A DNA stretch of 5,698 nt from CAYYJM01 sp964471755 (lineage in GTDB: Bacteria; Planctomycetota; Planctomycetia; Gemmatales; Gemmataceae): assembly GCA_964471755.1 (NCBI GenBank), contig CAYYJM010000343.1, forward strand, positions 1 through 5,698. The letters run 5' to 3'. Made by a program: the position numbers and the translations under genes. The notes beneath the pieces were generated by a model. The model made no database searches. It worked only from the letters and a program-made list of their open reading frames with translations, and had not been told where the DNA came from. Positions 1 through 5,217 of this stretch are shown here, piece after piece. Each line of letters starts with the position of its first letter. The stretch's first letter is position 1.

Positions 1-178
1 ATTCCTGACCGACGAACAGCAGATCAAGACGCTGTTACTGGCCGCTCTGAGCCGTCGCCCCGAGCCGGCGGAACGGGCCAGGTATCTGACCCACCTGAAG
101 AAGGGCGACCCGAAGCAGGCGCTGTCCGATGTCCTGTGGACACTGCTGAACAGCCACGAGTTCCTGGTCAACCACTGA
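1..178 (+). CDS. C-terminal end of a DUF1553 (PSD1-type) planctomycete protein, 5' truncated
   Basis: Open from the left edge (first complete codon at base 2) to TGA at 176-178, giving the last 58 residues. The fragment contains a helix ending in ALSRRPEPAE and closes with a segment containing DVLWTLLNSHEFLVNH. This matches the characteristic end of DUF1553 proteins (typically LLWALLN-S/T-x-EF-x-x-NH), where the asparagine-histidine is almost the last pair of residues. Complete members usually carry DUF1549 and often a cytochrome c-like domain upstream, but those lie outside the window. Their function is not established; they are usually exported and encoded directly before a DUF1501 gene, as here with a 22-base gap. 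The family call is firm from the C-terminus and the downstream partner. Whether this copy has the cytochrome domain cannot be seen. Confidence 0.88.
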   Translation, partial: FLTDEQQIKTLLLAALSRRPEPAERARYLTHLKKGDPKQALSDVLWTLLNSHEFLVNH

Positions 179-187
179 CGCCCGACC

Positions 188-193
188 GGAGAC
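188..193 (+). promoter_or_regulatory. Ribosome binding site of the DUF1501 gene
   Basis: GGAGAC lies 7 bases before the ATG at 201, inside the 22-base gap after the preceding stop. It supports this ATG as the start, which also places the twin-arginine motif at the expected distance from the N-terminus. Confidence 0.6.
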
Positions 194-200
194 GCTGCCG

Positions 201-1541
201 ATGAACCGCTCGACCCTCCGCCTCTCACGCCGGGACTGGCTCCGGTTCGCGACCGCCTGTGCAATGGGCACCTCCGCCGACTGGCTCACCTCCACGGCGT
301 CCGCGGAGACCCCGCCGGCGCGTCGGAAGCGAGCCTGCATCCTGCTGTGGATGAGCGGCGGTCCGTCGCAGATCGATACGTTCGACCCCAAGCCGGGCCA
401 GCCGACCGGCGGACCTCTGGGAGTCATTCGCACGGCGACGCCCGGAATTCAGGTGACCGAGTTACTGCCGCGCGTGGCCCAGCAGATGAAGCACCTGGCC
501 GTGATCCGCTCCCTGTCCACGAAGGAGGGCGACCACGGCCGGGCGACCTACCATCTCCGCACCGGCTACGTCCAGCAGGAGCCGGTTCAGTACCCGACGC
601 TCGGTTCACTGGTCACGAAGGAGCTGGGCGATGCGCAAGCGGACCTGCCCGGTTTCGTCAGCATCGCCTCGCGGCGGGGGCTGAACGACGGCGGCTTCGG
701 AGCCGGCTTCCTGGGGGCCAACTTCGCCCCGCTGCTCATCGGCAACAGCGATGCCGATCCCTACACCCCCACTCCGGGAGAGAAGGCCCTGACCGTTCCG
801 GATCTCGCTCCCGCGTCGGAGATTCGGTCCACTCAGGCCGACGCCCGGCTGCACCTGCTGGCGGAGCAGAACCAGGGCTTCGCCGACGCTCTGGCCAGCC
901 CGGCCGTGTCGGGCGTCGAGGCCGCTTACGAACGGGCTGTTCGGCTGATGCGGAGCCCGGCTCGCTCGGCGTTCGACCTGCATCAGGAGCCCGACCGCCT
1001 GCGCGACACGTACGGTCGCAACCTGTTCGGCCAGGGCTGCCTGCTGGCCCGGCGATTGGTCGAACGTGGCGTGCCGTTCGTCGAGGTGTTCCTGGGCCGG
1101 GTGCCGGGAGCGTTCGCCGGCTGGGACACGCACGCGGGGAACTTCGATTCGCTCCGGGCCCTGTGTGGCATCCTCGATCCAGCCTGGGGGACGCTGATGG
1201 CCGACCTGGCTGATCGCGGTCTGCTTGAGACGACCTCCGTGGTCTGGATGGGCGAGTTCGGTCGCACGCCCCGGATCAACGGCGGCAAGGGACGCGATCA
1301 CTACCCCAACGCCTGGAGCGTCGTCCTCGGCGGCGGTGGCGTCAAGGGCGGTCAGGTAGTCGGCCGAACGAGCAAGGACGGCGGCACCGTCGAGGAGAAA
1401 CCGGTCGGCGTCCCCGATTTGCTGGCTACCCTCTGCACGCTGCTGGGCATCGATCCGAAGAAGCAGAACCTGTCGAACATCGGCAGGCCGATCCGCATCG
1501 CCGACCCGGCGGGCCGGCCAGTGAAGGAGGTGCTGGCGTGA
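201..1541 (+). CDS. DUF1501 family protein with Tat signal
   Basis: This 446-residue protein is close to the usual family length. Residues 9-15 (SRRDWLR) form a twin-arginine motif, followed by a modestly hydrophobic stretch and an Ala-Ser-Ala region near residues 33-35. Export folded through the Tat system is therefore likely. Mature-domain hallmarks of DUF1501 are present: WMSGGPSQIDTFDPKPG (50-66), GWDTH (307-311), GEFGRTPRINGG (351-362), RDHYPNAWSVVLGGGG (365-380) and SNIGRPIRI near the end. DUF1501 is distantly related to the alkaline phosphatase/sulfatase superfamily. Asp59, Asp309, His311, Asp366 and His367 are plausible metal ligands by analogy, but no substrate is known. The gene follows a DUF1553 gene, the standard planctomycete pairing, and its TGA overlaps the GTG of the next gene by four bases, suggesting translational coupling. 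The family is certain; the activity is not. Confidence 0.95.
   Translation: MNRSTLRLSRRDWLRFATACAMGTSADWLTSTASAETPPARRKRACILLWMSGGPSQIDTFDPKPGQPTGGPLGVIRTATPGIQVTELLPRVAQQMKHLAVIRSLSTKEGDHGRATYHLRTGYVQQEPVQYPTLGSLVTKELGDAQADLPGFVSIASRRGLNDGGFGAGFLGANFAPLLIGNSDADPYTPTPGEKALTVPDLAPASEIRSTQADARLHLLAEQNQGFADALASPAVSGVEAAYERAVRLMRSPARSAFDLHQEPDRLRDTYGRNLFGQGCLLARRLVERGVPFVEVFLGRVPGAFAGWDTHAGNFDSLRALCGILDPAWGTLMADLADRGLLETTSVVWMGEFGRTPRINGGKGRDHYPNAWSVVLGGGGVKGGQVVGRTSKDGGTVEEKPVGVPDLLATLCTLLGIDPKKQNLSNIGRPIRIADPAGRPVKEVLA
1524..1530 (+). promoter_or_regulatory. Strong ribosome binding site for the EF-hand gene, inside the DUF1501 gene
   Basis: AAGGAGG sits 7 bases upstream of GTG at 1538, within the last codons of the DUF1501 gene. 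Near-consensus sequence and ideal spacing support the GTG start and the GTGA stop-start overlap. Confidence 0.75.
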
Positions 1542-2632
1542 CCGCACTGCTCCTGCTCGCCCTCGCGCCGGCCCCGGCCGAAGGGTACGAGGTGATCGTC
1601 CGCCACGGCGAACATACCCACCGCCTCGGCCTGGTGATCGATACGGCCGAGGGAAACCTGGCGGCCCGTGAGGCGAAGCTGCTAGCCGGGTGGAAGCCGT
1701 CGGCGGACGGCAGCGACCCGCTGGATCGATTGCTGCCGGACGGCCGGTTGCTTCACGTCGAGGTCGTCGCGGTCTCGCCGCATGCCGGGCCGATCACCCG
1801 AGCCCTGTTCGCCGCCCTGGATCGCGACGGGAACGGCATGGTGACGCCCGGAGAGTTCAAAGCTGTGGAAGCCACCCTCCTGAAGCGATTCGACGCGGAT
1901 GAAGACGGCTGCCTGACCGCACTGGAGATCGTTCCAGACCTGCTGACCATCGAGCCGAAGTTCGGCAAACCGGCCGGTCTTTCGGTGAGCGTCGTCCACC
2001 CGAACGAGTCGGCCCTTCGCGGGGGCACAGGTCGGCCGAGCTGTGTGGCCCGGCTGGTGGTCAACGAAGCGAAACGATGCACGGCGAGAGATGGTGAACT
2101 GCTCTTCGACCTGGCCTCGACCTGGCCGACTGATCTGCCGGCGACGCCGCGCGGTCTGCTGCGGAGCGGTCGCGAGAAGGAGCGGAATCGCTTCGAGCAG
2201 GTTGCCCGTGCCGTCGTCACGTTGACCGTTCGACCGCAGGCGCGCGGCTGGTTCGAGATTCTCGACGCGGACGGTGACGGCCAGGTGTCGCCCCGCGAGT
2301 TGCGCACGGCGTGGGATCGGCTGGCCGATACCGACGCGAAGAAGGCGGGCTTCCTGATCCAGCCCGATTTCGCCGCTCCGGTCGTGTCGTTGACGGTCTC
2401 CGCTGGCCTCGCGCCGAGTCCGGCCGTGGTCCTGATCAAGAACTCGCGGCAACACGACGGCCCCACCTGGTTCGTGGCGATGGACCGCAATGGCGACGGC
2501 GATCTCAGTCCTGAGGAGTTCCTCGGGACTGAGAAAGAATTCAAGGCCCGCGACGCCGACGGCGACGGCCTCATCTCCGTCGTCGAGGCGAAGAGCGGCG
2601 ACCGCGTGCGGAAGGAAAGGGGCCCGAAATGA
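1538..2632 (+). CDS. Exported EF-hand protein with five canonical calcium-binding loops
   Basis: The protein has 364 residues from a GTG that overlaps the previous stop. Residues 1-15 (MTALLLLALAPAPAE) look like a short signal peptide, though without a clear basic n-region. Five complete 12-residue EF-hand loops start at D95, D119, D243, D316 and D339, each with acidic or Asn residues at positions 1, 3 and 5, Gly at 6, a hydrophobic residue at 8 and Glu at 12. Loops 1-2 and 4-5 are spaced 23-24 residues apart, as in true EF-hand pairs; loop 3 stands alone with a degenerate partner. Between the loops are beta-like segments such as VVTLTV (226-231) and VVSLTV (282-287). Such proteins are frequent in planctomycete surface gene clusters, where calcium-dependent structure or adhesion is assumed, not shown. 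ATGA overlap couples it to the next gene. Calcium binding is a strong prediction; the biological role is unknown. Confidence 0.9.
   Translation: MTALLLLALAPAPAEGYEVIVRHGEHTHRLGLVIDTAEGNLAAREAKLLAGWKPSADGSDPLDRLLPDGRLLHVEVVAVSPHAGPITRALFAALDRDGNGMVTPGEFKAVEATLLKRFDADEDGCLTALEIVPDLLTIEPKFGKPAGLSVSVVHPNESALRGGTGRPSCVARLVVNEAKRCTARDGELLFDLASTWPTDLPATPRGLLRSGREKERNRFEQVARAVVTLTVRPQARGWFEILDADGDGQVSPRELRTAWDRLADTDAKKAGFLIQPDFAAPVVSLTVSAGLAPSPAVVLIKNSRQHDGPTWFVAMDRNGDGDLSPEEFLGTEKEFKARDADGDGLISVVEAKSGDRVRKERGPK
2612..2622 (+). promoter_or_regulatory. Purine-rich ribosome binding site of the DUF1559-like gene
   Basis: AAGGAAAGGGG ends 6 bases before ATG at 2629 and lies inside the end of the EF-hand gene. 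It supports the ATGA stop-start overlap. Confidence 0.6.
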
Positions 2633-3504
2633 CGGAGTCGCGTCGTGTCGATGTCGTCGTGGGCCTGGCCGTGGTGTTCCTGTCTGTCGGCCTGGTGTTG
2701 CCGGCTCTCGTCCGGGCACGGGCTGGGGCCAACCTGGCCATCTCACGGGACCACCTTCGCACCATCGGCACCGGCCTCAGGGAGTTCGCGGCCGCTCACG
2801 GCTTCTTCCCCGGAAACGGCGGCCCGCCGATGGAGACGGTGACGACGCCGGACGTTCGCACCGGCTTTCCCGACAGCGAGGAGTTCCGCTGGGGCTACGC
2901 CGATCCGAAGCGAGCGGGCCGGCTTCAGACCGGCTGCTGGGCCTACTCCATCTTGCCGTACCTCGGCGAGGTGGAGGCGTTCCGCACGGCCGACCACACG
3001 CGAGCGGTCCCTGCCTACTACCTCGGCAGCCGCAGGCCGGCGAAGGCCCAGCCGGTGCCGAAGGCCGATCCTGTCTACGCCAAATGGACCTACCGCGATG
3101 CGGGCCTGGGGCCGTGGGGCAGAACGGACTACGCCGCCAATGATCAGGTCGTCCGGGGCGGCATGGGCAACGTCATGAAGCCTGAGCAGGTTCGGGATGG
3201 GCTCGCCGAGACGATCCTGGTCGGCGAGAAGGCGATGGACACCGACGCGGTCAAGGCGGGCGGCTGGTACTGGGACGAGCCCATCGTCCTGGGCGGCTCG
3301 GGCGGCACCGGCCGCAAGGGCGACCGACTGCTGCGCGACGCCCCGAAGCTGCTCGAAGCCGTGGCCGACAACTGGGGCTCGCCCGATGCCGTCGGCGTCT
3401 GGTTCCTTTTTTGCGACGGCCACACTCGCCTGTTCAGGTACGACACACCGCGGAAGGTCATCCAGGTGATGATCTCCCCCAATGGCAACGACAACGTCGA
3501 ATGA
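2629..3504 (+). CDS. Divergent DUF1559 (H-X9-DG) family protein, membrane anchored
   Basis: This 291-residue protein is recognisable as DUF1559 by several landmarks in order. They are an N-terminal hydrophobic helix (about 8-28) followed by RARAGANLAISRDHLRTIG, the WAYSILPYLGE segment (104-114; family usually W-x-x-x-LLPYLE), the RDGLAETILVGEK segment (189-201; usually TDGTSNTILVGE) and GVWFLFCDGHTRLF (256-269), the end of the signature motif. It is odd in two ways. Family members normally begin with a pilin-like RGFTLIELLVVI sequence. Here RRVDVVVGLAVV replaces it, with no GFT and Gly12 where the prepilin glutamate should be. Also, the H of H-X9-DG is Asp253. The protein is probably anchored by an uncleaved helix with the rest outside the cytoplasm. 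Family function is unknown, although pseudopilin-like roles are often inferred. It sits between overlapping neighbours in the operon. Confidence 0.85.
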   Translation: MTESRRVDVVVGLAVVFLSVGLVLPALVRARAGANLAISRDHLRTIGTGLREFAAAHGFFPGNGGPPMETVTTPDVRTGFPDSEEFRWGYADPKRAGRLQTGCWAYSILPYLGEVEAFRTADHTRAVPAYYLGSRRPAKAQPVPKADPVYAKWTYRDAGLGPWGRTDYAANDQVVRGGMGNVMKPEQVRDGLAETILVGEKAMDTDAVKAGGWYWDEPIVLGGSGGTGRKGDRLLRDAPKLLEAVADNWGSPDAVGVWFLFCDGHTRLFRYDTPRKVIQVMISPNGNDNVE

Positions 3505-3517
3505 CCCTTGAGTCGAA

Positions 3518-3523
3518 ACGGAG
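3518..3523 (+). promoter_or_regulatory. Ribosome binding site supporting GTG 3531 of the ArsI/CadI-like gene
   Basis: ACGGAG lies 7 bases before GTG at 3531. The alternative ATG at 3501, which would overlap the previous stop as ATGA, has no purine-rich site before it. A second candidate site before GTG 3594 is listed separately, so the start remains open. Confidence 0.45.
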
Positions 3524-3530
3524 TCCCCTC

Positions 3531-4148
3531 GTGACGACAGCCACAACTGCTCCCACCACGGTTCCCAACCGTACCCCGGAAGGGGCGACGGCGGTGATCA
3601 AGTTCCATGCCTCACTGAACGTCTCCGACCTGGACCGCGCGGTTCGTTTCTACACCGCTCTGCTCGGTCAGGGGCCGGTCAAGCACTACCCCGACTACGC
3701 CAAGTTCGAGATCGATGAACCCGCCCTGGTGCTGTCGCTCAAGCCGAAACGAGCCTGCGCCGGAGGACCGCTCAACCACCTGGGCCTGCGGCTGGTGACG
3801 ATCGAACAGCTGCGAGCGGTGCAGGAACGGCTGAAGGCGGTCGGAGCCCGCATCGGCGAGCAGGACGACGTCAAGTGCTGCTACGCTCGCCAGACCAAGC
3901 TGTGGGTGACCGACCCCGACGAGACGCTGTGGGAAATCTACGTCCTGCACGAGGACGTCGAGGACTGGGGCGAGAAGCAGAACAAGGTGAAGCTCTACTC
4001 CGCGCCGCTGAAGGCGTTCGGAATCTTCGGCCTGATCCGTCGGGCCTGGAACAACGCCTTCGGCCGACGACCGAAACCGGGCGGCGTGCCAGGGGCCGAC
4101 CAGGCGACGGAAGCCGTTCCGCCAGACACCTGTCCGACCCGGCGGTAA
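3531..4148 (+). CDS. ArsI/CadI-type vicinal oxygen chelate (glyoxalase-fold) metalloenzyme
   Basis: This is a VOC-superfamily protein: FHASLNVSDLDRAVRFYTAL opens the first beta-alpha module, NHLGLRL the second, and LWVTDPDETLWEIYVL closes it. The sequence DDVKCCYARQ carries the vicinal cysteines of the ArsI/CadI branch, where ArsI cleaves the carbon-arsenic bond of trivalent organoarsenicals using Fe(II) and the cysteine pair binds arsenic. Counting from GTG 3594, the predicted Fe ligands are His5, His62 and Glu114, with Cys95-Cys96, nearly the positions I recall for characterised ArsI. Three starts are possible: ATG 3501 (215 residues, ATGA overlap, no ribosome site), GTG 3531 (205, ACGGAG) and GTG 3594 (184, GGAAGGGG, removes a Thr/Pro-rich leader). 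I chose 3531 with low certainty. A tail of about 60 residues after the VOC domain is unusual. No arsR, arsB or arsM is visible, so the substrate is inferred from family only. Confidence 0.82.
   Translation: MTTATTAPTTVPNRTPEGATAVIKFHASLNVSDLDRAVRFYTALLGQGPVKHYPDYAKFEIDEPALVLSLKPKRACAGGPLNHLGLRLVTIEQLRAVQERLKAVGARIGEQDDVKCCYARQTKLWVTDPDETLWEIYVLHEDVEDWGEKQNKVKLYSAPLKAFGIFGLIRRAWNNAFGRRPKPGGVPGADQATEAVPPDTCPTRR
3578..3585 (+). promoter_or_regulatory. Candidate ribosome binding site for an internal GTG start at 3594
   Basis: The run GGAAGGGG ends 8 bases before GTG 3594. Starting there gives a protein that begins directly with the VOC domain (MIKFHASLNV) and puts the first metal histidine at residue 5. 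It could equally be ordinary coding sequence for a Pro-Glu-Gly stretch of the longer form. Confidence 0.35.
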
Positions 4149-4152
4149 ACCC

Positions 4153-4160
4153 GGAAGGAG
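4153..4160 (+). promoter_or_regulatory. Strong ribosome binding site of the unknown gene at 4168
   Basis: GGAAGGAG lies in the 19-base gap, 7 bases before ATG 4168. It is one of the two best Shine-Dalgarno matches in the window. It is the main argument that this frame, rather than the competing open frames on either strand, is the translated one. Confidence 0.75.
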
Positions 4161-4167
4161 CCGCCAC

Positions 4168-5205
4168 ATGTCTGCCGTGCCCGCCCGCTCCGCGCGGGAG
4201 GAGTGCCATGCTGCGCCCCTGCCGGCGGAGGGAGCCCCCCCCGCCGGCGAAGGGCCGGCCGGGTCGATCGCCGACACCTTGTCGTACTGGCTGGGCCTGC
4301 CGCTGCGATGGGCCTACCAGATCGCGCACAACGGACTCGGCATCGTCCGGGTACTCGACATCACCCGGTTCCGGCCGATGCCAGCCGGCCTGATCCGCAG
4401 CGACCATCCCTGGGCGACGGGGATCAATCCCGCCACCGGCCGGGTGATCTGGCATCAGAACGTGCTGTACCGTTCGGCCCGCGGCGCGTCGGCGGCCGAC
4501 CTGACGGCGGACGAGGAGGTGGTGAGCCGGACCTGTCGCTTTCTGGCCGAGAAGGCGGCGGCTTCGGCCGTGGTGCCGGAGTTGCCCCAGGGACCCGGCC
4601 GACGGATGCCGCACGCGATCAACTACATCCACGGCACCTCTCACTACAACAGTGGGATCTTCCTCTTCACCGACTTTGCGGACGCCCTGGCCCACTTCAC
4701 CGATCGGCGCTTCCGATCCGAGGTGTGGCGGTTCGTCCGGCAGGAGCGGCGCGAGGTACTGATTCTGTTCCGCGATCGGGAGTACACGGCACGCGAGTTC
4801 GCCTACTTCACCTGCGCGCTGCGGACGCTGTTTCCCTGGTTCTGCAACGCCAATGGGCCGAGGGGGCGGGTCCTCTGGGGGAACGCCTCGCCGTTCCCGG
4901 CCGCCAACCTGATCACGGGGCACTGGGCGCGCGACGTGTACGCTCTGATGCGGCCGGGCGGAGCTGCCGCCGTGGTTCGGCCGCCGATCCCGGCCGGGGA
5001 CTACTTTCAGGCCGGCCCCTATGGTCGCGGCCGACGGCACTACCTCTGGCCGGAACGGATGCTGGCCTGGGCGACCTACCTGCGGGTCCGCCTGCGCGGA
5101 CCACGCGGCGGCATGTTCTTCGTGGATCGACGGCGTGTCTACGCCGATCAGATCGAGGGGCGACGGCGTCAGGGCCTGCCCGATGAGCCCCTGGCGAAGC
5201 TCTGA
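4168..5205 (+). CDS. Uncharacterised basic, aromatic-rich protein next to a phosphatidyltransferase
   Basis: I do not recognise this 345-residue protein. The start is secure from a strong ribosome site. Residues 1-32 are a low-complexity Ala/Pro/Gly leader without a signal peptide. Residues 36-63 are fairly hydrophobic (DTLSYWLGLPLRWAYQIA and onward) but interrupted by Arg and His, more like an amphipathic or membrane-surface helix than a clean transmembrane segment. The body is rich in Arg, Trp, Tyr and Phe, with distinctive blocks INYIHGTSHYNSGIFLFTDF (151-170), REFAYFTCALRTLFPWFCNANG (209-230), VLWGNASPFPAANLITGHW (235-253) and RHYLWPERMLAWATYLRVRLRG (290-311). Third codon positions are strongly G/C, as in the neighbours, supporting a real gene. 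It ends 12 bases before the CDP-alcohol phosphatidyltransferase, so a lipid-related or membrane-associated role is possible, but this is inference from position. A C8 run at 4235-4242 lies in the leader. Confidence 0.8.
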   Translation: MSAVPARSAREECHAAPLPAEGAPPAGEGPAGSIADTLSYWLGLPLRWAYQIAHNGLGIVRVLDITRFRPMPAGLIRSDHPWATGINPATGRVIWHQNVLYRSARGASAADLTADEEVVSRTCRFLAEKAAASAVVPELPQGPGRRMPHAINYIHGTSHYNSGIFLFTDFADALAHFTDRRFRSEVWRFVRQERREVLILFRDREYTAREFAYFTCALRTLFPWFCNANGPRGRVLWGNASPFPAANLITGHWARDVYALMRPGGAAAVVRPPIPAGDYFQAGPYGRGRRHYLWPERMLAWATYLRVRLRGPRGGMFFVDRRRVYADQIEGRRRQGLPDEPLAKL

Positions 5206-5217
5206 GCAGGGGGCAAG

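Noticed and set aside
606..1547. 313-codon minus-strand open frame opposite the DUF1501 gene
   Set aside because: The plus strand carries clear DUF1501 motifs through this whole span.
1682..2746. 354-codon minus-strand open frame opposite the EF-hand gene
   Set aside because: The plus strand encodes five perfect EF-hand loops here; the antisense product is Arg/Pro-rich without motifs.
3407..3412. T6 run resembling a terminator tail
   Set aside because: It lies inside the conserved FLFCDG coding segment, and I see no stable GC stem directly upstream.
3411..3500. Upstream extension of the ArsI-like frame to a TTG at 3411
   Set aside because: It would overlap the conserved end of the DUF1559-like gene by more than 90 bases, starts at TTG and adds no VOC sequence.
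4182..4196. Short inverted repeat CCCGC-TCCGC-GCGGG early in the unknown gene
   Set aside because: A 5-base GC stem is expected by chance at this base composition, has no T-run and lies within coding sequence.
4253..4260. Palindrome GGCCGGCC and nearby repeated GCCGGCG
   Set aside because: Such GC-only short palindromes are expected in this composition, and no spaced or repeated arrangement suggests an operator.
3871..5040. 389-codon open frame on the minus strand across the ArsI-like and unknown genes
   Set aside because: It is antisense to two plus-strand genes with good ribosome sites. Its product is Arg/Pro/Gly-rich with no recognisable motif, typical of shadow frames in high-GC DNA.
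4203..5186. 327-codon alternative plus-strand frame within the unknown gene
   Set aside because: The product is dominated by Arg, Gly, Pro and Ala, and its ATG lacks the strong ribosome site found before 4168. The 4168 frame has G/C-rich third positions like its neighbours.
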